Shown: positions 28,401-36,169 of the stretch, piece by piece
How positions within the stretch are numbered: the first letter of the stretch is position 1
How the letters are laid out: each line of letters begins with the position of its first letter
Assembly (NCBI GenBank): GCA_964503885.1
Contig: CAZDCD010000026.1
Location: 1-59,725, forward strand
DNA length: 59,725 nucleotides
Source of the DNA: CAZDCD01 sp964503885
GTDB lineage: Bacteria; Bacteroidota; Bacteroidia; Bacteroidales; UBA10428
Direction: 5' to 3'
Translations under genes and position numbers: made by a program
Notes under the pieces: model-generated
What the model saw: only the letters and a program-made list of their open reading frames with translations
Database searches by the model: none
Told to the model about the DNA's origin: nothing

Positions 28401-28446
28401 CAAAAAGTCTTCCAAATCCTACTAACCTAATTAATCTATTTTTCAT
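25438..28446 (-). CDS. Right-handed beta-helix surface protein with T9SS C-terminal sorting domain
   Basis: A 1002-residue exported protein. A signal peptide ends near LYAQ (about residue 32), followed by an Ig-like or cadherin-like domain (about 50-130). Two parallel beta-helix regions follow (about 135-560 and 580-900), rich in repeated N-x-I turns such as VENNLIKGWDRGIYTRG. Each region opens with a similar motif, FIDPSNHGSEDGSRGHPYNS and YIDPDNASDPSEDGTLEHPF, and closes near a DIGAFEF or DIGLTES segment. Beta-helices of this kind usually bind or cut polysaccharides; no catalytic residues are assigned. The last 80 residues, from FVFPNPSGGSFRL to the end, are a type A sorting domain for T9SS export. 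Confidence 0.88.
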   Translation of the reverse strand: MKNRLIRLVGFGRLFGIFVVLQLISGGHTLYAQNNENYRRDIAHDLNAVVPDNALNSDDVVEITVNPNWKVLQGIQFQVISNPSDIFSLSNNKLIIVSNTNLSPGNYQVSMKATDGQYFDNFIVNVMVVSANKSVFIDPSNHGSEDGSRGHPYNSIHHAAFKEGMNYFLARSHGESTDQTIYVPANILLGAYGKGALPVIKSTAYTAFQMEEASNNVIIRDIHIKHTGSRAIQINKADRITVDNCQLGGIGNVSAGVGIRSDGLTSYTKILNSIIDSMDSDGIYLECEYAEIAYNIITNISIKNIDGDGIQLNINAFKARVHHNYIDMGGFETIKGVIAISQGQAGGYSWDSYATIEYNIMIASSGYAGFGITSTGSFDTVRCNYIYVEKSVAEGNGINLSKGGYVENNLIKGWDRGIYTRGDDLKIYNNTITDCNRGIDANSTATHTLDVKNNIFNNIGSRFILSASINNTIIANYNLYSLCSAIWTIHGVDYSNFVEYRNAGFESKGYHADPGFVDGNKDYNLAPGSPCIDKGELMKSYDYNCILRPLGSSTDIGAFEFIDDYDIVTGSDPDPDPEPTGRIMVIYIDPDNASDPSEDGTLEHPFNSWSDITWRNNVSYLQKRNTVTMEQKINIYADSVTLGAYGVGELPVIESKAEDFAIRAYERSNLVIRDLNIIAKYAISCIYFIGSMSTDNVIENCKLEKSNNGIRAIDGKKITIRYNRFDNCIDAIYSFAEETNIFYNIFKNNQTAINISSYESSTNVYNNVFYENRQGISATYAEITLYNNIFYLANTTDKAISHRMDNLISDNNIFYPEHSGFISVADRNYNTLREYQQAMGLDINSLNKDPEFKDTNNDNFSVDNSSPAIDAGRMVGITSDFFGILVPYGDAPDIGLTESLEMSQLTGTGKPDIKGSDACSDALFVFPNPSGGSFRLTFEDAGSKLQRVSVCDISGKKVYENNAMNSGGIYEKHIDISQKPKGMYIVTVELDDHTCNQRLIIN

Positions 28447-28898
28447 ATGCTTATTTTTTGACGAAATGCTAAAATTTAGTGACGAACATTCAATATTCTT
28501 ATACGAAAGTCCATTTAAAATGTTTTAGAGTGTCTGAGTTTTTAACATATTAATAAGGGAATCTTTTAAAAGTGAATTCTTTAGGCAGAAAAAAAATATC
28601 AGGTGGATTTTTATTCTTAATAATTTGAATATCTATTATTTATAAGATTATTTGATTTTTTTTTCATAAATAATCCGATAAACATCAGAATATTGCATGC
28701 AGCCACTTAAACACATCCTATAATCAGTCTGGAATTAATATTTACATAATCTTCCGTCATGGATTATAAAAAATCGTCACTTCTTTTAATATGTTCATGA
28801 TCTGGTTAATTCACTATCGTCAATGGAGGATATGTACTTGTCAAAACCCTATTCTATAGTCAATTAACTCTAGGTAATTTTGCTAATTTCTTTAACTG
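28447..28898. other. A/T-rich intergenic region
   Basis: No open frame of note and no clear promoter box on either strand. It lies between the divergent beta-helix gene and the asparagine-synthase-like pseudogene; in the pseudogene's frame there is a stop at 28875, so the original 5' part of that gene has been lost. Confidence 0.5.
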
Positions 28899-29603
28899 TT
28901 GGTGTATGTTTCCATACCTTGGACTGATTATATTTCTCCCTCTTTTTTTTTTACTTTCGATATGATCAGGGAGCTTTTGCCCGATGAGGTTCTAAAGGGA
29001 ATTAAATCACGTTTTTCGAAAGTATTCGAAAACTATTTCAGGGATCAGTCGATACCCGATGCATACTACTATTTTTATAAGAATTTCCATAACTTTTACA
29101 ACGAGTGTCGTTTTACAACAGGCTCATATACTGGTTATTATATGATTTTTCCATTCAATAACCTTGAATTGATCGACTTATTTAATGAATTTTCATTCAA
29201 GGAAACATTTTCCCATAAATATCATTTCATGGCTTTGTACTATAATAATCCGAAACTGAGTTCCTATAAAATGGGCCATTTCCCGTTATCTGTAATGTAT
29301 AAACCGTTTTTTATTTACCATATTGCCGAACCGTTTTCACGACTGGATGCCAGCTAGCAGAAAAAAGGATACTGCAGTTTTGGCAGGGAAGAATTGAAGG
29401 AAGACATCGGCACCAGGCTTGACTATAGCAGATACACGCATATAATCGATCTCGATGCTATAATTGACTGGATTTCAAAAGTCAGAGCCCCGCAAAACCA
29501 TTTGAATACTATCTACTGGGTATCCGATATGTTTTTCAATTTCGACGATTTCTGCAAGCACAAATGTAATGCTGTAAAGGACAATTCACCCATAATCCTG
29601 TAA
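28899..29603 (+). pseudogene. Asparagine-synthase-like gene remnant with in-frame TAG
   Basis: Two open stretches in one frame, 28899-29354 and 29358-29603, are separated only by a TAG at 29355-29357. The combined product is about 233 residues. PFNNLELIDLFNEF followed by HKYHFMALYYNNPKL and MGHFPLS resembles the C-terminal part of asparagine-synthase-type proteins, where a PFxDxxLxxF block precedes the substrate-side helices. The N-terminal glutaminase domain and the ATP-binding P-loop are missing. There is no credible ATG; the frame opens with GTG. I read it as a decayed gene. Assignment to the family is a pattern match from memory and only moderately sure. Confidence 0.55.
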
Positions 29604-29651
29604 AAATTGAGGAACACCAGCATTTGTCAAATGCCTTTTATATCGCTATTA

Positions 29652-29677
29652 AGTCCTGATTTTCAGGACTTTTTTTG
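29652..29677 (+). terminator. Intrinsic terminator
   Basis: The 8-bp stem AGTCCTGA/TCAGGACT (29652-29659 and 29663-29670) has a TTT loop and is followed by seven T. It lies 48 bases after the pseudogene stop, so the ancestral transcription unit kept its terminator. Confidence 0.88.
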
Positions 29678-29750
29678 TTATACGAAAAATTGTAGGAAAC
29701 ACCATATAATGAATTTTAATCCATGTTATTTTCCAGCAGGTTTCCGCTTT

Positions 29751-29966
29751 TCATCTCATTAAAACAAACGGGAATATTCTCTTCAGATAAGGAACAAATG
29801 GAAGTATTATGAATGGCTGAAGCATACCAAAAATGAGTGCAATACTCAGGCAAATTGAATGATTGAGTAAATTAAAGACGTCCGGATTCCGGGTCTGAAA
29901 GAATGCCTGAGGTAAATGCCTGCGTGGAGCCTTTGCAAGTCCGGTTTTAAACAGCGGAATAATACC
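29751..29966 (-). pseudogene. Gene relic: 71 open codons with membrane-like tail
   Basis: On the minus strand a frame with no start codon runs from about 29966 to a TGA at 29751-29753. It begins GIIPLFKTGLAKAPRRHLPQ and then has two hydrophobic stretches, SICLSIALIFGMLQPFIIL and PFVPYLKRIFPFVLM. The basic segment followed by membrane helices is reminiscent of the C-terminus of some GT2 glycosyltransferases, but I cannot assign it. Frame stops lie directly upstream. It is probably the 3' remnant of a lost gene. Confidence 0.35.
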
Positions 29967-30053
29967 AATTTAGAAAATCTGCATAAACGAAACCAATCAA
30001 TAGTTATATGAAGTACATCAACCGGTTAAACCCATAGAGCTTCTAAACCCGGA

Positions 30054-30656
30054 TTAAAGATCTTTTACAAAAAAACTAAAGGTATGTCGGTTCGGATTGG
30101 CAGTAAGAAATAATGTATTATTCAACGGTTCAAACCGGTAGGTCTTAAACAGCCTCAGGCTTTCAATTTCATCAAGCAGATACGGACGGTGTTCCGGAAC
30201 ATCATTCCATCCAAGAATAAATACCCCGCCGTTACGCAATATATGAAAACATCCCCTGAAAGAATTTTCTATGGTGGCCTTCTCGTCGAGCCCCCAGCCG
30301 AACACCCCGTTACAGATAATCAAATCCAGCTCATTTTCACTGAAATGCTTTGTAACATTTTCCAGGGAATCGATAATATGCTTTTTTGAACCAAATTTTT
30401 TCAGCGAAGGATCTATCTCAATGGTCCAGTATATTTTGTTCCTGAATAACTTGTTGTACCTTTTTGTAAACCATGCACAACCGACAAAGAGAATTTTGCG
30501 GTATTCCTCCTTATGAACAAAATATGGGAAAATAACGTTTTCAAGGATGTTCCTGTCGTCAGTCCTTTTTCGTATATCAATACCCATCAAAGCAAATACT
30601 CTCCTGGTTCTTACTTTCAGGAAATCACTGGCGCTTCTGATTAATGCAATTGCCAT
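30054..30656 (-). CDS. SAM-dependent methyltransferase-like protein
   Basis: A 200-residue cytoplasmic protein with a class I methyltransferase layout. Motif I is weak, KILFVGCAWFTKRY near residues 54-67. The acidic end of strand 2 is WTIEIDPSLKKFG, motif IV is LDLIICNGVFGWGLD, and motif VI is ILRNGGVFILGWND followed by PYLLDEIESL. The glycine loop is degenerate (VGCAWF in place of GxGxG), so SAM binding is plausible but not certain. The substrate is unknown. The gene stands alone among decayed DNA; a TATATTTG box lies 62 bases upstream. Confidence 0.7.
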   Translation of the reverse strand: MAIALIRSASDFLKVRTRRVFALMGIDIRKRTDDRNILENVIFPYFVHKEEYRKILFVGCAWFTKRYNKLFRNKIYWTIEIDPSLKKFGSKKHIIDSLENVTKHFSENELDLIICNGVFGWGLDEKATIENSFRGCFHILRNGGVFILGWNDVPEHRPYLLDEIESLRLFKTYRFEPLNNTLFLTANPNRHTFSFFVKDL

Positions 30657-30717
30657 AATAATAAATTATTGATAACCTATCTGTTAATAAAGGAATTCTA
30701 TAATATACTGCCGGAAA

Positions 30718-30725
30718 CAAATATA
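30718..30725 (-). promoter_or_regulatory. Bacteroidota -7 box (TATATTTG) for the methyltransferase gene
   Basis: An exact TAnnTTTG on the minus strand, 62 bases from the ATG at 30656. No matching -33 element was found. Confidence 0.4.
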
Positions 30726-30921
30726 GTATTTTTACGAATACCATCTTCCCATAGTCATTGCAGGAACCTGTTACCGGAAAGGCTTTATTTCAGCATAAAG
30801 CAAGAATATCATCGATATTATTGATTCCTTTAAATGATTTATACTTAATGATTGATCACTATTTTTAAGCCGTTTATCCCGTTTAGTACCTATAAAAAAA
30901 AGAAATTGGGGTATACATCAA

Positions 30922-30952
30922 CTCTTTCATCCGATTTATCAAAATGAAAGAG
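30922..30952. repeat. 9-bp inverted repeat upstream of the LamG protein gene
   Basis: CTCTTTCAT and ATGAAAGAG are perfect reverse complements with a 13-base spacer. The element ends 30 bases before the TACCTTTG -7 box, so it covers the expected -33 area and could be a regulator's operator. No T-run follows, so it is not a terminator. Confidence 0.4.
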
Positions 30953-30982
30953 CGATTGACTTCATGTATAACCACAAATTTC

Positions 30983-30990
30983 TACCTTTG
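30983..30990 (+). promoter_or_regulatory. Bacteroidota -7 box (TACCTTTG) for the LamG protein gene
   Basis: An exact TAnnTTTG match, 83 bases upstream of the ATG at 31073. A TTG at 30956-30958 lies 24 bases before it, slightly further than the usual 19-21. Confidence 0.5.
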
Positions 30991-31072
30991 TGTGGAATTA
31001 ATATTTCCAAATGTGTAACATTTACCAGGTATTTCATGTTTAAAAGATCATAAACTTAAAATCATACCCATT

Positions 31073-33877
31073 ATGAAAAAACGTTATTTACCTCAAATCC
31101 TTCTTTTACTGACGACTATGCTCATTTTCAGCGTCAATGCATTTTCCCAGAGCTGTCCCAGCGGAATGATCTCATACTGGAGGCTTCAGGAAGCAAAAGG
31201 ACCTACCTATGCCGATGAAATGGGAAATCATACAGCTGTTACAAGCACGGCTCCCACACAAACTGCAGGGATCAGCGGAAAAGCCCAGTTATTTAACAGC
31301 TCAGGAAAGACCTTCGTTTCAGTACCCGATCACAGTGATTTTGACTGGGCCGGGACAGCAAGTTTCACTATTGAACTTTGGACCAGATATTCCGGATCTG
31401 GCGCTGTTCAAGTTTTTATCGGTCGTGATGACCCTACAACAGATACTCAATGGTGGATTGGAATGACCACTACTGGAAAGGTAGAATGGTTTATGAGGGC
31501 AAGTGATGGTTCAAATGGCGACGTAACTACCGCAATTTCATATAATAACGGACAATGGCATCATGTGGTCGCTGTAAGGGATGCATCACAGGGTAAGAAT
31601 ATATTATATATCGACAATGTTGCTATAAATACCAGTGTGACATATGGCGGTTCGTTTGCATCCACGGCCGGTCTGAATATCGGCTATTTGAAAAATAACT
31701 CCGATCCGCCGGCATATTTCTTAGACGGTTCACTGGATGAAATGGCAATATATAACCGTGCACTTGATCCGGCAGAAGTTACCGCACATTATAATAATGT
31801 AAGGCTTTACCAGATCGGATACTGCGACGGTGACAATCCGGCATTCTTATCCGATCCGAATATTTATGCCACTGTCGGCCAACCTTACACCTATGATGTG
31901 GATGCCTCCGGAAACAGCACCCCGATTTATTCACTGGTTGAAAAACCATCCACTATGAACATCGACCAGGTAACAGGTGTGATCACATGGACTCCGGCGT
32001 CTGCTACGGAGAACGGTCATGTGGTTGTCAGGGCTACCAATAATAAAGGATATGTTGAACAAACCTTCAACATTTTTATCGCCGAAGCACCCGACTGCAG
32101 AAACAACCTGATAGCATACTGGGATTTCAATTCTACAAACGGAGCACCTTATTTTGACAATATTGCCAACTATGCCCTTACTGGATCCGCACCGGTTTCT
32201 GTATCAGGAATTGTTGGTAATGCACTTATGTTTGACGGAGTTAACGACAGTTTGAATATGCAAGACCCTGAAGCCGGTTCGAACATATTTTTTGATTTTG
32301 ATGATGTTCCGTCATTTTCGATTGAAGCATGGATCAAAACCGATGCCACTCCAACGGAGGTAATGGTAATTACCGGAAGAGATGAAGACGGAAACAATAC
32401 GCATTATTGGATTGGTGTAGAAACAGATGGAAAGGTGTCGTTTATGCTCAGGGATTATTTGGCAACCCCCAATGAAGCCATAATCACAGGTGGCAGTGTG
32501 CTTGATAACGCCTGGCACCATATTGTTGGCACATATAATGCCTCGACAAATAGTATGAAACTTTATGTTGATAAAATTCTGGTAGATGAAACCACCCAGA
32601 ATTTCACCAATTTTGGTGGAAATGATAATCTAAATGTTGGATGTCTTAACAAATTGGATGGTGCCAGCAGATTTTGGTTTAACGGCATAATTGATGAACT
32701 GGCATTCTACAATACCGATCTTCCGGAAGCCAGGGTGATCAGCAATTACAACGCAGCCATGGCGGGTAACGGAGCATGTACTTACAATTATGCGCCGGTT
32801 ATCGTATCGTCACCCGATACCACTGTGGAACAAGGTTCACCCTATTATTACCAACTGGTTTGTACAGATATTAATCCAAGTGATGTAATATCGATTACAG
32901 CACCTGTGAAACCGGGATTCATGAATTTAACTTATGTGCCCACCGATACTGTCGCTACATTAAGTTTTGTTCCCACCAACAATAATGTAGGAACACACGA
33001 TGTTACTCTTCGGGTTTCTGACGGGTCCATAAACGTTGACCAGGTATTCAAGATCAGGGTCATTAACGTGAACGATCCTCCCACGATTACATCAACTCCT
33101 GTTACAGCAGTAGATGAAGATCATGTATATACCTATACTGTTGTGGGTAATGATATCGACGGCGACACGCTGACTTATACTGCTCCACAAAAGCCTCTCT
33201 GGCTCAATTTTGATCCCGATACACACATTCTCAGCGGTACGCCTGCAAATGACGATGTCGGAACAGCAGATGTTACCGTAAGTGTATCCGATGGTACTGT
33301 TTCTGTAGATCAGCCGTTCCAGATCATTGTAAGCAATACCAATGACCTGCCGGTAATCACATCCGATCCCGATACAGGTGCAGTAGTTGGCCAGGCCTAT
33401 CTGTATGAAATTACAGCTACTGATGTTGATGAAGGCGATAACCTTACCTTCTCGTATACGACCAAGCCCGAATGGCTTACATTTACTGCGGGTGCAAATA
33501 GCGGCGTTCTTTCCGGAACACCTTCCGTAAACGATATCGGATCACACAGCGTAATTCTGAGCGTAAGTGACGGTCACGGAAGTGTTCTTCAGGGATTTAC
33601 CATTAAGGTTTCGCAACCGAGCGCGGTGAACGATGCAAATACCCTGTTAAACAGTATATATCCTGTACCGGCATCCGATAAAGTGTATTTCAGGTTCAAT
33701 GAACCGGGCAGCAGTATAATTATACTTTACGACATGGCAGGAAACAAAGTCAGAGAAATTGACTCCCGGAACAGCAACCTGGTGGAGGTAAATATTTCTG
33801 ATCTTTCTGCAGGAATATATACATACAGAGTTATCCAGAACAATAAAATTGGTTTTGGAAAAATGACCAAAAGGTAG
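31073..33877 (+). CDS. LamG-domain surface protein with Ig-like repeats and T9SS sorting domain
   Basis: A 934-residue exported protein. A signal peptide ends at AFSQ (residue 25). The first LamG/concanavalin-like domain (about 28-245) has SFTIELWTRYSG and ELDPAEV-type ends (ALDPAEVTAHYNN). A short Ig-like domain follows (about 255-330), then a second LamG domain (about 337-565) with SIEAWIKTDATP. Three cadherin/He_PIG-like repeats (about 570-855) each contain a VSDG motif. The last 70 residues, from LLNSIYPVPASDKVYF, are a type A T9SS sorting domain. LamG domains usually bind glycans, so this is a candidate polysaccharide-binding surface protein. A terminator follows. Confidence 0.88.
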   Translation: MKKRYLPQILLLLTTMLIFSVNAFSQSCPSGMISYWRLQEAKGPTYADEMGNHTAVTSTAPTQTAGISGKAQLFNSSGKTFVSVPDHSDFDWAGTASFTIELWTRYSGSGAVQVFIGRDDPTTDTQWWIGMTTTGKVEWFMRASDGSNGDVTTAISYNNGQWHHVVAVRDASQGKNILYIDNVAINTSVTYGGSFASTAGLNIGYLKNNSDPPAYFLDGSLDEMAIYNRALDPAEVTAHYNNVRLYQIGYCDGDNPAFLSDPNIYATVGQPYTYDVDASGNSTPIYSLVEKPSTMNIDQVTGVITWTPASATENGHVVVRATNNKGYVEQTFNIFIAEAPDCRNNLIAYWDFNSTNGAPYFDNIANYALTGSAPVSVSGIVGNALMFDGVNDSLNMQDPEAGSNIFFDFDDVPSFSIEAWIKTDATPTEVMVITGRDEDGNNTHYWIGVETDGKVSFMLRDYLATPNEAIITGGSVLDNAWHHIVGTYNASTNSMKLYVDKILVDETTQNFTNFGGNDNLNVGCLNKLDGASRFWFNGIIDELAFYNTDLPEARVISNYNAAMAGNGACTYNYAPVIVSSPDTTVEQGSPYYYQLVCTDINPSDVISITAPVKPGFMNLTYVPTDTVATLSFVPTNNNVGTHDVTLRVSDGSINVDQVFKIRVINVNDPPTITSTPVTAVDEDHVYTYTVVGNDIDGDTLTYTAPQKPLWLNFDPDTHILSGTPANDDVGTADVTVSVSDGTVSVDQPFQIIVSNTNDLPVITSDPDTGAVVGQAYLYEITATDVDEGDNLTFSYTTKPEWLTFTAGANSGVLSGTPSVNDIGSHSVILSVSDGHGSVLQGFTIKVSQPSAVNDANTLLNSIYPVPASDKVYFRFNEPGSSIIILYDMAGNKVREIDSRNSNLVEVNISDLSAGIYTYRVIQNNKIGFGKMTKR

Positions 33878-33928
33878 ATTTTCAGTATTTTTCATGGAAC
33901 AATTCTATATCTAATCTCATGAACATCA

Positions 33929-33958
33929 CCCGGCATCAGGATAATCTCCGATGCCGGG
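33929..33958 (+). terminator. Intrinsic terminator-like hairpin
   Basis: The 9-bp stem CCCGGCATC/GATGCCGGG (33929-33937 and 33950-33958) has a 12-base loop and is followed by TTTATT. It lies 52 bases after the LamG protein stop codon. The T-run is short, so efficiency is uncertain. Confidence 0.75.
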
Positions 33959-34129
33959 TTTATTCATGGTTTTTAAATAACACTAAGTTCAATGATGTTA
34001 CATCGCAAGATCCGATGGATTCCTGATAAATAACAAATTTTGGAAAGATAGTCCGGAGGCTTACCCCTGGACAGTTTGAATCCCTGTGTGTTATATGTTT
34101 TTCCAATTGGATTGTATAAATTCTGGTAT

Positions 34130-35974
34130 ATGAAGGATAAAAGCAAATATGTAGTTTTGGTATTGTTTCTGAGTTTATATTCCATGCTGTTTCTTGATGC
34201 ACAGCAGGTAAGAATAATGCCTCTCGGTAATTCAATAACCTATGACGAAAACAGCCTCGACGGATCAAATCCCCGTCCGGTTGGTGACAGGATATCATAC
34301 AGGTATAAGTTGTACCAGTTGCTGAATGCCGCCGGGTATGATTTCGACTACGTTGGCAGTGAAAATTCAGGCAATAATTATTTCCAGAATACGGAACTAG
34401 ACGATAATGCAGGATTCCCTGGAATAACTGATGATCAGATGGCCTATCTCATCAATACCGGATACAATCAGTTCACCGGAACATGGGAAGCTCCAGGTCC
34501 ATATCTCACCTATTATCCGGCTGATATTATACTCCTTCATATCGGAACGAACAATTTACAGGCAAGCGCCAGTGATGTTGAAAACATTCTTGACAACATA
34601 AGAAATTATGACAGTGATTGTTATATTCTTGTTGCCCGGATAATCAACAGGAGAACATACAGCTCGCTTACTACCACCTTCAATAATAATGTTGAATATA
34701 TGGTTTCACAGCGGAACGACCCTCACATTATCATGGTGAATATGGAAAACGGAGCAGGCATAAACTATTCGACAGAGATGGCGGATGAACTGCATCCAAA
34801 ACAATCAGGGTTTGATAAAATGGGAGCAAAATGGTTTGAAGCCATTATAGCATTGAACAATCCTCCTGTCGTATCTGACATTCCGGATCAGTCTACTGAA
34901 GAAGGCACAGCTTTCCCCGATCTTTCGCTCGATAATTATGTTTCTGACGTTGAAGATACCCCAAGCATGATTGCATGGACAGCCAGGCAGAGGGCCACGT
35001 CACATTTGTCAGTATCAATTGGCGTGAACAGGATCCTTCATGCTTATCCCACAGATTCGAACTGGGTAGGCACCGATACACTGACATTGATCGCAGAGGA
35101 TTCGGGCAGCCGAGCCTTCAGAAAGAAAGATTCGACTGATGTATTGTTCACCGTGATAAACGGCAATGACGCACCTGTAATCACTTCCCTGCCTGTAACA
35201 CAAACCGACGAAGATGCAAATTATAGCTATACATTGACTGCTACCGATATCGACGGTGACTTACTGTATTACAGTGAAGTGCTGAAACCGGCATGGCTGA
35301 CCTTCAGCACTGCCACACATATCCTGAGCGGTAAACCAACGAACAATGAGGTGGGCACCTATACCATAATTTTACGTGTAAGCGACGGAAGCTTATATGA
35401 AGAACAGGAGTTTCAGCTTACCGTGAACAACGTAAACGATCTGCCGGTGATCACCACACATCCCGATTCCACAACCATCGTTGGAAGTTCCTATATGTAC
35501 CAGATGATGGCCACCGATGTGGATAAAAACGATACGCTTACATATTCGTATGTATTTAAACCCGAATGGTTGACGTTCGTAGCAGGATCAAGCAACGCAA
35601 TTCTGTTTGGAACATCATCAAATACAGACCTTGGCTCACACGGAATTATCCTGAAAGTAAGTGATGGTCATGAAGATGTGATCCAGGGATACACACTGAA
35701 AGTCATTGAACCGACTTCAGCCGGGGACTATACTCAGGATATTGTCAGGAGTGTTTATCCTAATCCTGCAGATGACAGGATATATTTCCGGTTTTCAGAA
35801 CCGGGTACTGTTTCGGTTGAAATTTTCGACATTACAGGTTGTGTATACAGAATTCAGTCAAAACCGGTTGATGAAATTCTGGAGATAAATATCGCGGATC
35901 TTTCCCGCGGTATTTATATTTACAAACTGGAAATGGACGGGAAAACTGAAATCGGGAAGATCACAAAAAAATGA
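34130..35974 (+). CDS. SGNH/GDSL hydrolase with Ig-like repeats and T9SS sorting domain
   Basis: A 614-residue exported protein from the chosen start; the open frame begins at 34076, but only the Met at 34130 is followed directly by a signal peptide (MKDKSKYVVLVLF to FLDAQ). The SGNH domain (about 26-240) has the nucleophile Ser35 in PLGNSITYDE, IGTNN at 138-142 and Asp219-x-x-His222 in DELHP, so an active esterase is likely, perhaps a carbohydrate acetylesterase. Three Ig/cadherin-like repeats and a type A sorting domain follow. From the second repeat on, the protein parallels the upstream LamG protein, so the two are paralogs with different N-terminal modules. Confidence 0.88.
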   Translation: MKDKSKYVVLVLFLSLYSMLFLDAQQVRIMPLGNSITYDENSLDGSNPRPVGDRISYRYKLYQLLNAAGYDFDYVGSENSGNNYFQNTELDDNAGFPGITDDQMAYLINTGYNQFTGTWEAPGPYLTYYPADIILLHIGTNNLQASASDVENILDNIRNYDSDCYILVARIINRRTYSSLTTTFNNNVEYMVSQRNDPHIIMVNMENGAGINYSTEMADELHPKQSGFDKMGAKWFEAIIALNNPPVVSDIPDQSTEEGTAFPDLSLDNYVSDVEDTPSMIAWTARQRATSHLSVSIGVNRILHAYPTDSNWVGTDTLTLIAEDSGSRAFRKKDSTDVLFTVINGNDAPVITSLPVTQTDEDANYSYTLTATDIDGDLLYYSEVLKPAWLTFSTATHILSGKPTNNEVGTYTIILRVSDGSLYEEQEFQLTVNNVNDLPVITTHPDSTTIVGSSYMYQMMATDVDKNDTLTYSYVFKPEWLTFVAGSSNAILFGTSSNTDLGSHGIILKVSDGHEDVIQGYTLKVIEPTSAGDYTQDIVRSVYPNPADDRIYFRFSEPGTVSVEIFDITGCVYRIQSKPVDEILEINIADLSRGIYIYKLEMDGKTEIGKITKK

Positions 35975-36169
35975 CAACCAAACATTACTGTGTATGAAAA
36001 GAAATTATAAAGGTTTGTTCCTTTTAAATTCGTTATCTCTATCGGATGATCTTTCTGAAAAACCGGAATTAATGAAGGATAAACATACACAATCCGTGAT
36101 CCACAGTCAAAATCAGGAAAACCACAACCTCAAACGAATTCCGCTGATCTGATTTAAAATCGATTTCGT

